Of a DNA stretch of 64,000 bases, positions 1 through 12,179 are shown in pieces. Position 1 is the first letter of the stretch; every line of letters starts with the position of its first letter. Source of the DNA: Persicaria tinctoria (lineage: Eukaryota > Streptophyta > Magnoliopsida > Caryophyllales > Polygonaceae); NCBI GenBank assembly GCA_037127255.1, contig JBANSL010000017.1:45455745-45519744 (forward strand). Direction: 5' to 3'. The position numbers and the translations under genes are program-made. The notes below the pieces were generated by a model, which saw only the letters and a list, made by a program, of their open reading frames with translations, was not told the DNA's origin and made no database searches.

Positions 1-909
1 AATTGAGAGTGGGGAGATGAGTTAGGGTTCCTCCTTGTTAATTTCGCCAGAGAAGGTAAGCAAATTCTCGGTGGATTGAGCTTGGGTGGCTTCTATGGAT
101 GGCTTTAGTCAATGGGTTCGATTGATAGCTTTGATGGAGACAAAGGATTTTAAGAGAGGAGAGATCAGTTGTGGCTTTGAATTTCCGAAGTGTATATGTC
201 TCATCTCTAATCCAATTCTTCAATGGTTGAAACAGATCACATGTTCCATCTCTTTTCCACACTAATCTTCAATGTTTCTTGGTATTTTGAAATCATGTAT
301 TTCTTCTTCTCACATTCCGAAAGGATGCCTTCGGGTAGAGTTTGGTCTCCCCCGGAATTTTTCCTCATAAAAAAAAACTAGATGTGACCTGACTTGACCC
401 AACCCGAACCCGAAAGCCATTTGACTTGAACCGACCCGACCCAAACTCGACCGAACATACAATATATCCGATATAGGACCCGGCCCTACATATGAATGGC
501 CCCAAATAGGTATACCTGAACTCAACTTGAACAGCCTAAATGCAACCTATAACTAGACATGCCGGAGAAGAAGATCTTAGCTGAAGAAGCACTATGGAAC
601 TCGAAGAACAAGTGAAAACCCTATATGCTTCTCTCTATAAGATGAAGTTCATGTAGTGAATGAAGTGAGGTATCATCAATGGATCGAAGGCGTATGTAGG
701 GTAACCAAGAAATCGCAGCCTAAATTGAAACGTTGGGTTTCGCCTATGGCGCGTTTCCAAATAATAAGCTTGCATCGTCCACCGATGAGGGGAGTAACTT
801 GGTATCAATCCAACTAGAGATCGGACCCAAATGGCCCAATACAATTCTATTTGTATTTTTAAAAACCCACACTTTCTAAAGCTACTTAAGTTGTAATATA
901 CGACAGTAA
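1..909. other. Unassigned left edge, no gene recognised
   Basis: No reading frame here resembles a known family. Bases about 380-520 are rich in degenerate acccgaaccc-type runs, the same flavour as the hAT-like element at 59,714-60,156, so a decayed hAT-like sequence is possible, but I found no terminal repeats or target duplication. The rest is unremarkable AT-rich sequence. Confidence 0.4.
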
Positions 910-918
910 TATTTTAAA

Positions 919-1923
919 GGGTAAATTACACATAACCACCTGTAAATTATAGTACTTTTCACATAACCACCCATAAAAACTTAAATTACAGTACCCATAA
1001 ATTTGACTTGTTTTCATATGATCACTCACACATTAAACCTCTATTTAATTTGTTTAAAACGACTACAATACCCCTAATTCAACCTTATTTTTTTGTACTT
1101 TGTAAAGGAAAGAGGTTGCATCTATATAAGTACGTGTTTGGATTTCAATTGTATTATCTTTATAATATAAAATAGACAAGGTCGTCTTTGGTAAACAAAA
1201 AAGTTAAGACAAATTAAGGGTGTTTGGATTCCATAATTTATTAATTATATATATTGTAATAGTTTTATCCCGATTTATGTGATTATTTGGTTAAATTACT
1301 ATTATACCTCAGTTTTTATAAAATTTGTAGTTATACAACCAACTGCACATATAAACCAAAGTAAATTGAATTATAATTAAAATGGAATGGAATTCAAACT
1401 CACCCTAAATACTCCAACCAATATATATCTATATTGGATTTGCAATGTGAAAAGTCAAGACTTGCAATAGCTCCTAACAGTCTCCTCTCTTTCAAATGTT
1501 GATTAAGTTAGGGATAAGCTCTAAAATAAAACAAGATTGTTGCTTTAAAAGAAGGGTAAATTAGCTCATATCTTAAATTCAAACCATATCATTTAAAAAT
1601 AAGCTAAGTTTATACATATCATTTGACAAATTATCCGAACATGAATTATTTTATTATAATTTCTCCTTTTTTAAAAAGGTTAAAAGTAAAACTGAATTAT
1701 TTAACAAATGGGAAGTCTTATGAAAATAAGTCATTGAATTAAATACAAATAAGCTTGAATTGAGGGTATTTTAATCTTTTTTAAACAAAACAAATAAAGG
1801 TTTAATGGATGGGTGGTCTTATAAAAAAATAACTAATTTATGGGTGATTTACTGTAATTTAATTTTTTATGGGGGTTATGTGAAAAGTACTATAATTTAC
1901 ATCTGGTTCTGTGTAATTTACCC
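919..1923. mobile_element. MULE-like MITE with long terminal inverted repeats
   Basis: Both ends begin with the same inverted sequence, gggtaaattacacataacca on the left and its slightly diverged complement on the right. The similarity runs inward for at least 60 bp and includes a tagtacttttcacataaccac-like block. The flanks are tattttaaa (910-918) and tattttgaa (1,924-1,932), nine bases with one mismatch, as expected for a Mutator-like target duplication. The 1,005-bp interior has no coding potential, so the element is non-autonomous. The element at 38,724-39,621 has the same architecture and the same gggtaaa start. Confidence 0.72.
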
Positions 1924-2153
1924 TATTTTGAAATGAATAAAATGCAAATAAACATACACTTATAGATGAGATTTAGATAAAATGAAATGCACAAACTAAC
2001 CCAAATATCCGGTTTTATTGCGGGGTTAACCCAACCCGGTTTTAAATTGGGTGAAACCGGTTATTTAGTAAAAAGTTATCCCAATAGCAGGTAAGTGGGG
2101 GGCATTTGGGTTTCCAGCGATTGACAGCTGGCAAAATTCATAAAGGGTGAGAG

Positions 2154-2220
2154 AAAGAGAGAGAGAGAGGGAGAGAGAGAGAAAAGAAAAAGAAAGCCTG
2201 CAGTAGAGAGAGAAAGCCTG

Positions 2221-2266
<46 letters not shown>

Positions 2267-2302
2267 TATGTATGTGTGTGTGTGAAAGAAAAAGTAAAGT
2301 TG

Positions 2303-2340
<38 letters not shown>
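2154..2340. repeat. (GA)n microsatellite tract
   Basis: Two long GA runs (near 2,225-2,264 and 2,307-2,339) plus shorter ones, separated by a short TATG/TGTG stretch. Apparent Arg/Glu or Ser/Leu repeat proteins read through this tract are artefacts of the repeat. The tract forms part of the left arm of the inverted repeat at 2,282-2,926. Confidence 0.9.
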
Positions 2341-2341
<1 letters not shown>

Positions 2342-2926
2342 AGTGAGGATAGGACAGAGAGAGATGGAAGAGTCCTCTCTCCTCTGCGACTTTACTGTTG
2401 CTGTTTCACTTCGAAAAAGAAGCAATTGGGCGGGGGTTTATTTGCAGGTTGACGTGTAAGCAGTTAGTTTTAATTGGACACCCAAAGCAAAACGACATGA
2501 CACATATTGGAATCGACTGGACAAGAGTTATCGGAGAAACAGATTCTCCATCGACTTCGGATAGAAAATGGGCAAGTTTGCTTTCGATAAAGGTTATGGG
2601 AGAGATGTCTCCCTCAAATCTGAAGCAAATTTACCCATTTTCTATCTGAAATCGATGGTGAATCTGTTTCTCCGATAACTCATGTCCAGTCGATTCCAAT
2701 ATGTGTCATGTCATTTTGCTTTGGGTGTCCAGTTAAAACTAATTGCTTACATGTCAACCTACAAATAAACCTCCACTCAATTGCTTCTTCTTCGATGGTT
2801 TTTATCTGAAACTGAAGATTTAATTCAAATTATATTAATGCCCCCTCACTGTCACTCTTCCATCTCTCTATGTCCTATCCTCACTAATCTCTCTCTCTCC
2901 TCTGCAACTTTACTTTTCTTTTTCAC
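2282..2926. repeat. Long imperfect inverted repeat (foldback, two paired arm segments)
   Basis: The inner arms (2,411-2,590 and 2,618-2,795) are near-perfect reverse complements, roughly 92% by eye over the best 145 bases. They include the shared block ggaatcgactggac. The outer arms (2,282-2,374 and about 2,853-2,926) pair again through gtaaagttgcagagg and the GA/CT runs. Unpaired stretches separate inner from outer arms. The loop is about 27 bases. Transcribed from either strand this would form a hairpin of about 600 bases. A motif from the right arm (cttcgatggttttt ... gatttaattcaaatta) is repeated twice more up to about 3,080. No protein is evident. It could be a foldback MITE or a small-RNA-producing inverted duplication. 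Confidence 0.7.
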
Positions 2927-3503
2927 TTGCTTCATCTTCGATGGTTTTTCTCTTAAACTTATGATTTAATTCAAATTATGCTAATGTTTCGATGATTTTT
3001 CTCTAAAACTTAAGATTTAATTCAAATTATATTAATTCCCCCTTACCGTCACTCTTCCCCTCTCTATCTCTGTCTCTGTCTTATCCCATTTGTCCTCTCT
3101 CTTTTTACCGTTTGGGCTTAGGGGAGAGGGCGGCACTAGAACCAGGGAAACATTGAATAACACGCAAGACATGAAACAATCATAGGGTGTACAGTAGGAA
3201 ATCATTGGGTGTCCAGTAGAGTACCAAATGGTGTCCAGTAATAAACCATAGAGTGGAAAGTTGATATATTGTTCATTCATCAATAAAAAAAAAAAAAGCG
3301 GTTCCCCAACCCTTTGTGAGGGCTCCTCCACTTCGATTCCATCTCTTCTACTCCAAATCTGGCCTCCACTCGCCTCGAATTGACCTTGAAAAGCCATCAC
3401 AACGAAGGTGAAGGACGAAGGCACCAAAGTGGTGCTCCGGCGGCGGTTCACACCAGCGGCGCAGGACGAAAGCCAAGATAGCTTTTTGTTCGGGGTTTAG
3501 GTG

Positions 3504-4925
3504 TCAAAAGATTTCATTAGTAATGGCCTTTATATTTAGACTATTTTTAACTGTATTTATGATTTGTCGCTCAGTAGCTTTGTCCATTAGGCCTATTGTT
3601 CTTAAGATTGTCGGGCATTCCATCAAAAGGTGGATATCATCTTCTACCCTGGACCCACAGAGGGCGCACTCCATGGGAGTGTGTATTCCTTTGTTTCTTA
3701 GTCTTGCTTTGGTCGGTAGCCCATCCAACACCGTTTTCCACATAAAATTTCTTACCTTGGGAGGGCAGTCGATTTTCCAGATCCCACTGAACATGTCAAA
3801 ATTGTTGTTGTCAAAGTTCGTAATAAATTCTAGAGCACTGGATGTGGAAAACCAACCATCAGAGCTTGGTTTCCAATAAAGTATATCCTTCAAATCATGC
3901 GAAGAAATGAGTGTATTTGTAATTTTTTCGACAATATCTAGAGGTAGTACTTCTCGAAGCTTGTCCATGTTCCATGTTCTATTTGGTAGGATATAGTAAG
4001 CAACCTTTTCTCGGTCATCAATCAGGAGGGATATGCGGTGTTCCTCAAGTTTTCTATCATCATTTAGCCATTTGTCCTTCCAAAACTTTATCGTTTTTCC
4101 ATTTCCAATTTGCCATATGAGTCCAGCACAAAACTCATCCATTAGTTCGGATAGTTTGGCCCATTGCCATGACATATTTTTCTTCTTCTTGTATTCCCAT
4201 ATTTGGTCCTCCTTCAAATATTTTTCTCGAATTATTCTAACCTGTTGGTTATGGGTTCTGCAAGGATTTTCCATAGAAGTTTCATTTGCAAAGCTTTGTT
4301 CATGTCCCTTGTTCTGTAGATTCCCAAGCCTCCATGTTTTTTTGGTTTACATATTTTGTCCCATCCTAACAGTGGTTAGTATTTTTTGTCCTCGTTCCAA
4401 AAAAAACATTTGTTTAGTCTATCTAGCTCATTGTGTATATTTGTCGGGAGCATGAAGCTTTGCATAACATAGTTTGGTTTGGCTAAAAGATTTGCTTTGA
4501 TGAGGATCATCCTTCCTTGCTATGACAACGTGTTCGCTTTCCATTTTGTCAGTTGTCGGGAGCATTAAAGCGCGTATGATATGGTTCAATTCTGCCATCC
4601 TTTTTGTTGGATGTACGTTGTCAAGAAACGCCAGAACGAGACTTTAGCTTGCTCGTTGGGAGATGCGTAGACAAAGCACACCGCGTAAGTTATTCCTCTA
4701 TCTTTATTTTCTATTTTTAAGCTGATAAAGCGTTCTTATTTTCCAGAGCACACATATTCCCACAGCACGACCAATCGCCGGCGCAAAAGAAATAGAATCA
4801 AATCTGGCTTTTTTCCAAACGACATCATGGGGCTGGATACCCGATTTGGTTTCCATTAGAGCTAAAATTTTTATGTTCTCGATTTTACATAAGGTTTCAA
4901 TGTTGGTCCATCTATTTATTTGTCC
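3504..4925 (-). pseudogene. L1-type LINE remnant: endonuclease fragment, RT C-terminal part, zf-RVT domain
   Basis: Reading on the minus strand, 4,925-4,600 translates in pieces as an L1 apurinic endonuclease segment (LALMETKSGIQPHDVVWKKA, then a VCFVYASPNEQAKVSFWRF-like stretch). From about 4,560 the sequence jumps to the end of the reverse transcriptase and the WDK/GGLG-like region. The 256-residue open frame 4,274-3,504 is then the plant LINE zinc-binding RVT domain: WQIGNGKTIKFWKDKW, a GIWKIDCPPKVRNFMWK-type core, and the ECALCG...DDIHLLMECP zinc-binding cysteines. Most of the RT catalytic region, including the FADD box, is missing between the two parts, and there are stops and frameshifts. 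The element is dead. Confidence 0.8.
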
Positions 4926-6500
4926 AATACCGCAACAATTTCATGTGGATAATTTCATCTTGGGATGATAATAAAAAAAATCACATTTGGCATTTTCCAA
5001 AATTTTCTTTCTTTTTGCTGGTTGGTGTGCAAATGGTGGTCACACTCCATATTTGATGTCGTATTCCTAGGTCATATTTGTGTGTTCTACACCCCCTAGA
5101 TGATAGTTGTTCATTTTTGGGATGTTTGAGTTCAGGGTTTTCAAAACCCTTTTGTTGAGTTGTTTTGTCATTGGTTTCATTGAGTGGATTCAAGCCTGTA
5201 AAAATAGTTTGTTCAAGGATAGTGGATCCAAAGTAGAAGCTGTCAACTCCCAACAAAACCCCAAAAGAAATAAAAGCCTGCACAAGCTTTTCCTTTTTGT
5301 CAATGATACACTTCAAAGGTTCGTACATAGTTAAAAGGGACAAACTAAAGTCCCAATTTCGATTAGAACTAGTTTTCAATGGGATTATTTTTTCATAATC
5401 AGTACCTTGTTCCATTTCAGTGAGGGCATTGTAGCGTGATTTGTAGAGTAAACGGTCATAGATACAACAAAAAGGATGACAGTTTCTGGCATTTGAAAAC
5501 AGGTCTTCCAACCAATTCAAAAGAATACACCAAATCCATTTTTTTCAAGGAATCCAAATCACCAAGTAAGCTAAAAGGACACGATCTTCTTCATTAAGTT
5601 CGTTACAAAATAAAAATAAAAAAGTTCTTTATATGCCATATCACTATGCGGCTTTAAATGACCCCTTGGTAACATTTCTATAGTGTAAATGGCATGGACA
5701 TTTTTTCGATGAATAAAGGAGAAAAGGCTGTTGACACTACTATTTCCTTTCTCAACAATATCATTATATATAAATACACCAAATTCAATAAAACTCCACA
5801 TGGAATACCAAATTCATTTTAAAATCACAGAGCAATTGCAATACCAAAATTTGGTTGCTTTTATCACTTCAATCAAGAATCAAGATGTATAGCATAGAGC
5901 TGAAATCAAATTATCTTATCAAATTCTCTTATCGAGTATATCTCGCTATGAGAGAGAAAGACTTTGGTGCTTGCATGCTTTCACCTTGAATTGGTAAATA
6001 AAGAGCGGTCATCCGGGATTTGAATCGAGGACCTACCCACAAGTCTTTTTCGATGAGTCATTTCGGAAGGATTACTTGCATGCTCTCACCAACAAAAAAG
6101 AAAGTTGCAGACTTTTCTTTATACGGAGTAATTTCTAAAAGAGCACTAAAAAACCTCTATCCCTCTATAAAAATGGACCAAATAAAAATGTGCATGAAGA
6201 TCATCATAGCAAAAGATAAACTTTATGATATTTATCTACTTTTGGGTTTCAGATTTTTCCTTTTCAATGGATGCATGTTATCTCACTTTTGTGTTGGAGA
6301 AGCTTCCGAACCTTTAGGGGCCGGGTTCAAAATGAAAATCCCCATCTCAAAATTGTTCTACCTTCCAAATGTGCTTGAATGATTCTACACATTAATGCGA
6401 ACAGATGATTCATCAAAGTGGTGTCTTCCACCGAATTGTTCAATCTTTGCAAGTGTTTAGTTGGCCGTGTCCCAAAATATATATTAATGTAATCGATCTC
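4926..6500. other. No recognised gene; AT-rich spacer
   Basis: The longest open frame is on the minus strand (5,520-4,981, 179 residues). It has no motif I recognise, lacks support from neighbouring exons, and mixes unusual composition with no obvious domain, so I do not call it a gene. A possible tRNA-derived SINE lies inside (see 5,925-6,098). Confidence 0.4.
5925..6098 (-). mobile_element. Possible tRNA-derived SINE fragment
   Basis: On the minus strand ttggtgagagcatgcaag (about 6,093-6,076) resembles a polymerase III A box in a SINE head. Roughly 55 bases downstream cctcgattcaaatcccgg resembles a B box (GGTTCRANTCC type). A second gcatgcaag-containing copy follows near 5,973. The A-to-B spacing is rather long, and I could not define a tail or target duplication, so this is a weak call. 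Confidence 0.3.
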
Positions 6501-6899
6501 TTTCTTTCTTCTCTTAATGAACTTGGTTGAAATATTGGTAGTTCATATATTAGATATTTACGTAGATAAGAGAGATGATTCTTACCAGAGGTGAATCATT
6601 CAAATCTTATGTATTCATGGTGAAATTAATCAATCCACACCTTTGTGTTTGTCAAATTTCAAATTTGAATCTTATTTATGCGCATGATTAATATTTTTTT
6701 ATTTATAAAAATATTTAGGGATAGATAAGTTCTTTATCATCGAGGTTAAAAAGTGCTTCCCTATCTCCTTGAGACTACATAAAATTACTTCTGTATCCCT
6801 ATTTACAAACAACTCTAAAGAGGCAAGTAAAAATAAAACTTGAAACAGAGAGATCATAACAAAATGACACTTTAATATATATAAAAAATTGAAACAAGG

Positions 6900-9215
6900 C
6901 AATGATTTGGAATTGGTCAACCTCGGTTGAACCAACATCAAGTGAGTTCTGGCAAACGAGATCATCAATCTCGGTTGAGAGGCGCTCATCAAGCATATTC
7001 ATCGGAATTTCGAGGTTGCACCATTCTATCAGTTTCCTGGTTCCCTTCCCTGAAAGTGTGTGAGAAGGTGATGATGTCGAACTGTCTGCATAAACCTAGA
7101 ATCCAATCATCATCATCTCAACTTCCCATGGGACCTTCCAAATTTCTTTTATGACATTGATTACCGTTAAGTGGTCCCCCTCCACCTCGAGAAAAGAGAA
7201 ACCCCTTAAAGAAAATTCCCGTAAACTAGCATGGAGACCAAGAAGCGGCAAGTCCATATGCGACTTTAGTTCCATCAAAATTATGTTTCATAAAACCTTA
7301 TTTGAGTTTTCTCCATTTTACCATTTTTTGTCTTTTGGTCCTTTTTTTGTGGGTGTTTGATCTATTGGTTTCAATGTCTTCTTCGAGGTTGTAGTTTGAG
7401 CTTTTTTTCAACTCATTGTTTGTTGTTCTATGTACTTGATCCATTCGTCAACATTCCTAATATCATTGTTGTCGAACAATATTTTGTTTCTCATGGACCA
7501 GCCTCCCCAAGGGGAGAAGGCGATGACCAATTTCTTCTCTGTTGAGAGCTTAGTAAAGATTCATGTGATTATATCCTTATATGTTTTATCTGTTTTGTCT
7601 GTATTCCGTGTAATTTGTTCAATCTGTTTGTCCATTTTTCCCATAATGGTCAGAGTTGTCTAACAGTGAAGATATGGGTCGCATCTTCTTCGTTGTAGTT
7701 GCAGAGCGAGCAATTAAATGGTACATTTACTCTTTTATTTCATAATATGATCTTTGTTGGTGTTCCATTTAGTAGGCTTTTCCATAGAAATTTTTTATTT
7801 TTAGCGAGCAGTCAATTTTTCACATCCAGTCTAGTGGTTCAGAGTTAGTTCTCTAGCTCTTGTGATATGTTCTAAAGCAATAACTTGCTAAATTAGTCCT
7901 GTGCAAAATTCTTCTTTTAACTCTATCAGTTTTGCCCATTGTCATGAGGTGTTCCTTTTCTAAAAATAGTCCCAAATCTCAGTCTCTCTTAGATATTTTT
8001 CTCTAACTATTTTTACTCACTTATTTTGTGGTTCAGCTAGAATTTTCCAGAGAAGTTTCATTTGTAGCACCTTGGTCATATCCTTTGTTTTATGAAATCC
8101 TAGTCCATTATCACTCTTTGGTCTGCAGACTTTGTCCCATCCAATGAGTAGTTTATGTCTAGAGTATTTAATCTAGAAGAAGCATCTGTTTAGTTTATCG
8201 AGTTCTTTATCCTTAATTGCTGGAAGGATAAAGTTATGCATTATATAAGATGGTTTTGCCGCAAGGTTTCACTACAAAAAAGAATTGTTTTTGCTACACA
8301 AGTGAGCAACGACAAGGATCTGTTGTAACGATTGGTAGGTAATTGCTACGGCATTTGCCCTGTTACAAATGTTTGCAACCACAATGCAATGTTGTTTCAA
8401 CATTAGCGATCTCAATTAGCCACGATGTGATTTTTTCGTTTCCATTGGTCCATTTTTTCCATGGTAATCCCATACCATCGCTAATTTTATTACGACAATG
8501 CCTAGACTTTGCTTCTTTTGTGATGGAAATGACAAGTCATCTTGAGTAAAATCACTCTTCCTTGTTGGGTAAGTTCGTTCTCCCTCCACTTTGTCAGTTG
8601 ATTCTTAGTTTTTCCAATGATGTCTTCAAACATGTTTTTGTTCACTCTATCGTTTATGATTAGGCAACCAAGATATTTAACAAGCGCAATTTGGTTAGAA
8701 ATTTGTAAGCAAGATTGGATTCGTTGTTTTTGGTCATTTGTAATCCCTTTTTTAGCTAGAAATGCGGATTTTTGGAAGTTGATTTTTTGGACGGAAATCT
8801 GATACTAGTCATCCAATATTTTTTTCACAGCATGGCATCCTTCCAGGATTGACTTGACAAAAATGATGATGTCGTCTGCAAATGAGAGGAAAGAGACGAG
8901 GGTTCCATTTCTCGAAGGTTTAAATCCAATAGTATTCATTGATTTTTCATTTGTTGTTGGAGTTTTCTAGCTAGAATCTCATAATCTATGATGAAGAGGT
9001 ATGATGATATGGGATCGCCTTGTCTCAGGCCTATTTGAGGCCTGAAGGTGGTGGTTGCTTCATCATTAACTAAAATGGAGAATAATACCGTTTGAATACA
9101 TCATTTAATCCATCCACAAAAAAATTGACAGAAATCGAACTTAGACATAATTGCAAGAAGCAAGTCCCAATCCATTCCGTCATATGTTTTTTCCATATCA
9201 AGCTTTAATAATTAA
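6900..9215 (-). pseudogene. L1-type LINE remnant: RT, zf-RVT and RNase H-like pieces
   Basis: On the minus strand the order is RT, zinc-binding domain, RNase H-like tail. RT motifs are visible despite stops: a YDGMDWDLLLAIMSKF block near 9,190-9,140, [17 protein letters not shown] near 9,050-9,000, and the catalytic SFADDIIIFVKS near 8,885-8,850. The zf-RVT cysteine segment (CSLCNYNEEDATHIF) lies near 7,710-7,660. At 7,278-7,096 a LEVEGDHLTVINVI stretch matches the RNase H-like domain (RVT_3 type) found in plant LINEs. Many frameshifts make it non-functional. A CACTA-end sequence interrupts it at 8,270-8,540. It is related to, but clearly diverged from, the LINE at 3,504-4,925. Confidence 0.75.
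8270..8540. mobile_element. CACTA-type end inserted in the LINE
   Basis: The sequence cactacaaaaaag at 8,270 is the terminal signature of CACTA (En/Spm) elements. It is followed by gcaacgacaa / gttgtaacga motifs typical of subterminal repeats. LINE homology, judged against the corresponding region of the first LINE, stops at about 8,269 and resumes at about 8,541. I did not find the matching inverted end (ttttttgtagtg) or a 3-bp duplication, so the insert is probably 3'-truncated. Confidence 0.5.
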
Positions 9216-9950
9216 TAAAAATAAATTAATAGAAAAAATAATGCATATCACTAAGAGCAATTTTAAAGGTACTTTTCAAGATGTTTATTTGTAAAAAAAA
9301 TTAATAAAAAACTATCAACGTGGGTGTATGGATGCTTGAAGGATGCAAAATTAGCATCGATGCTAATTTCCTCACCCTTCAATTCATTCATTTCCTCTAA
9401 AAATGGGGGGACACATGTCATGATCTCACTAGCGGTGGGGAGGAACGGCTGAGATCAAAGCGAACTAACGGCTGAGATTTAATCTGGCACATTTTAAATA
9501 CATTCATATAATGTCATTTTCACTATTTAAAATGTAATTTTTTAAAAAAAAAATACCATAATACTAGATTCATTTTTCTCTACACATAGACATCAATTTT
9601 GAATATGTTTCGACATATTTTGAAAAAAAATGATTTCTTTGGATATAATTATATTGTGATTTTCCTCAGTAAATTGGATCTTGGGCGTTCGTTGTCCGAT
9701 TGCTTATTATAATACTTTTCCGGATAGGGAATCTCAAAAGTGGATCATATGTACTTTTACTCATTCATTTTATAAATGATGGAAATTTTATAATTTAATT
9801 TTAGGAAGTAAATACTAATATAATATTATAATAACATTATAAACATGTTGGAAGTATTTGTTATAGAGGGGTATATTCGTAAATTGAATTAGTTAAAAAA
9901 ATATGGATTGTGGGATGCTAGAGATGTTATTGTTAAAGTGGAAAAAGTAA
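9216..9950. other. Intergenic spacer, no gene
   Basis: AT-rich sequence with a short duplicated phrase aacggctgagat near 9,447 and 9,469. No coding, RNA or complete mobile feature could be supported. Confidence 0.4.
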
Positions 9951-10368
9951 GACCATGTGCAACCGAGAATCACACGAATCAAAACTCATTTCAGCCACAT
10001 CAAAAACTATCCCCTGTCACGTCAGCTTTCCACTAACTTTTCATTTTTTTACATTTTTCATCCACAACAAATAGCCGCGCGAATCAAAACTTATTTTACA
10101 CTTTTTTATATTTATTAAGCTAAATGTTGATTTATTTTACTTAAAAAATTTGGTTAATGATATTATTAATATTAATATTAACATTAATACGTATCATTAA
10201 TATAAAAAAGGCATACAATTAAATTTACAAATACTTTATTAACTTGATACACTGAAAAACACCCAAAAAATTTAAACAACTTAAACTTGCAAACAACATA
10301 TTAAATTTGAAACAAAACACACCCCTACAATAAAACTAAATGTCATCTCCGGGGGTGCCAAATTTCTG

Positions 10369-11535
10369 TCATATATGTTCATTCAAGTCGGCCTTGAGTC
10401 GATTATGCCTACTCGTGTCTCGGAGTTTAGCCCTATTTTGTATCACTTCACGCATTTCAGCTGGATAATTTTGGATGATAGGTTCAACTACACGAACTTG
10501 ATCGAAGTCGGATGGATCATAGTAGTGTTGATATGTATCACGTTCATCTTCAACGATCATATTATGCAAAATAATGCATGCCCTCATTATTTTCCCCATC
10601 ACATTAATGTCTCAGGCAAGTGCGGGATAGCGTATAATAACAAACCGAGCTTGTAAGACACCGAACGCTCGCTCTACATCTTTACGTGTTGACTCTTGAC
10701 AATTGGAAAATGATGTATCATTCGCACCAAAAGGTTGTCGAATTGATGCTATGAACGAAGCCCATTTGGGATAAATGTCATCGGCGAGGTAATATGCCAT
10801 GTTGTAATGATTACCATTTACAACAAAATTCACCGTAGGAGATTCACCATTTAGGACATCATCAAATACCGAAGAAAGATCAAGAATGTTAATATCATTA
10901 CTCGTACCTGGAGTTCCAAAAAATGCTTGGCAAATCAATAAGTCATAGGATGCAACTCCTTCCAGGACAATGATCAGCTTTTTATCACCCCTTGCGTATT
11001 GACCTTGCCATGCAATTGGACAATTTTTCCATTCCCAATGCATACAATCAATACTTCCGATCATTCCGGGCCAACCACGAGCATCTCCAATGAACAACAA
11101 ATGTTGCATATCCATTGCATTCGGCCTCCGTAAGTACTCGTCCCCAAATAGGGTTATGATGCCATCAAAAAAGTGTGAAAAGCAAGACCTTGTTGTTGAG
11201 TCACCAACACGAACGTAATCATCAACAACATCAGCTCTAACCCCGTACGCTAGCATGCGTATGGTGGCCGTACATTTCTGCAACGAGGATAGGCATAGGC
11301 GACCAGTTTCATCTGGACGTTGCTGAAAGAACTCAAAAGAACTGGACAAAGCGTCCACCACACGTACAAATACGTGTCGCCTCGTCCGATATCTTCGGCG
11401 GAATTGAGCATCATTGTAGGTTGATCTTGGAGAGAAATAATCTTTGAACAACCGAGCTTGTCAGGTTTCTCGATCTCTATCGATGTAAGTTCTGCTTCGA
11501 CGTGGACGTGAAGAACTGCTACTTCGGAGGCTCAT
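10369..11535 (-). pseudogene. PIF/Harbinger DDE transposase (two in-frame TGA stops)
   Basis: This would be the nuclease that cuts and joins the element's ends. The frame runs from ATG 11,535-11,533 (MSLRSSSSSRPRRSR start) to the stop near 10,369, 388 codons in one continuous frame, normal for plant PIF transposases. Two TGA codons break it, at 11,461-11,463 (before the RLFKDYF motif) and 10,612-10,614 (before MRACIILHNMI). The DDE residues are all visible: GSIDCMHWEW (first D), GTSNDINIL (second D) and DVERAFGVLQARF (E). The N-terminal FRRRYRTRRHVF and YGVRADVVDDYVRVG helices are also typical. The second stop lies where related proteins usually have Trp, so TGG to TGA is likely. It is divergently oriented to the Myb-like partner at 19,165-20,416. 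Apart from the two stops the domain is well preserved, so inactivation looks recent. Confidence 0.88.
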
Positions 11536-11878
11536 ATTGACCACATACTCCTCGAGATTGTTATTGATTAAGTATCCTCAGTTGGAAAGTAGGTAAGGAT
11601 ATCGGGGATTTCTGGGGATGAAGAAGTAGTTGAAGAGCTATATAAAGATGTGAAGCCAAAGTTCATAGGTTTTTTTGGAAATTTTGCAAGAATAGATTGA
11701 GAGCTAGGCAGATGAAGATGTGGGTATGATTCATTTGATGAACTAATAAGGTATTTATGGACGTTTCATGACCGACCGTTGCATTAACTACGGTTTCAAA
11801 TTCAATTTCAAATTTCAAACCGACATTCCACATTTGACTTTGAATTCAAATTTGAATAACTTCAATCATGGGTTTAGT
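11452..11878. other. 5' region of the transposase gene and spacer
   Basis: Holds the N-terminal codons of the transposase (up to 11,535) and then about 340 bases of AT-rich leader or promoter sequence leading to the 50-bp repeats. A repeated caaatttcaaa / ttcaaatttgaa phrase lies at 11,795-11,860. No further gene is seen. Confidence 0.5.
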
Positions 11879-12178
11879 CAAAGTCAGTAGCTTCGGAATA
11901 TGGTAAAGCAGAGATTCCTCCAAGCTTTAGTCATTCAGAGCTTCGGAATAGGGTAAAGTTGAGATTCCTCCAAACTTTAGTCATTCAAAGCATCATAATA
12001 GGATAAATTTGAGATTCCTCCAAGCTTTAGTCATTCAGAGCTTCGGAATAGGGTAAAGTTGTGATTCATCCAAGATTTAGTCATTCAGAGCATCAGAATA
12101 GGGTAAAGCTAAGATTCCTCCAAGCTTTAGTCATTCAGAGCTTCGGAATAGGGTAAAGTTGAGATTCCTCCAAGCTTT
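11879..12178. repeat. 50-bp tandem repeat, about 6 copies, between the two PIF genes
   Basis: The unit begins agtcattcagagcttcggaa and ends tcctccaagcttt, 50 bp long, with about six diverged copies back to back. One more copy follows immediately after the nested LTR element (19,034-19,090). The array was therefore about seven copies before the insertion split it. It lies in the divergent intergenic region between transposase and Myb-like genes, where a shared promoter or protein-binding array would be expected. That role is inference. Confidence 0.85.
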
Positions 12179-12179
12179 A

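Noticed and set aside
2138..2452. Arg/Glu- and Ser/Leu-repeat open frames
   Set aside because: They are translations of the GA/CT microsatellite and have no other coding features.
4981..5520. 179-residue minus-strand frame
   Set aside because: No recognisable domain, no splice-compatible neighbours, and it lies among LINE and repeat debris; the sequence may be open by chance in AT-rich DNA.
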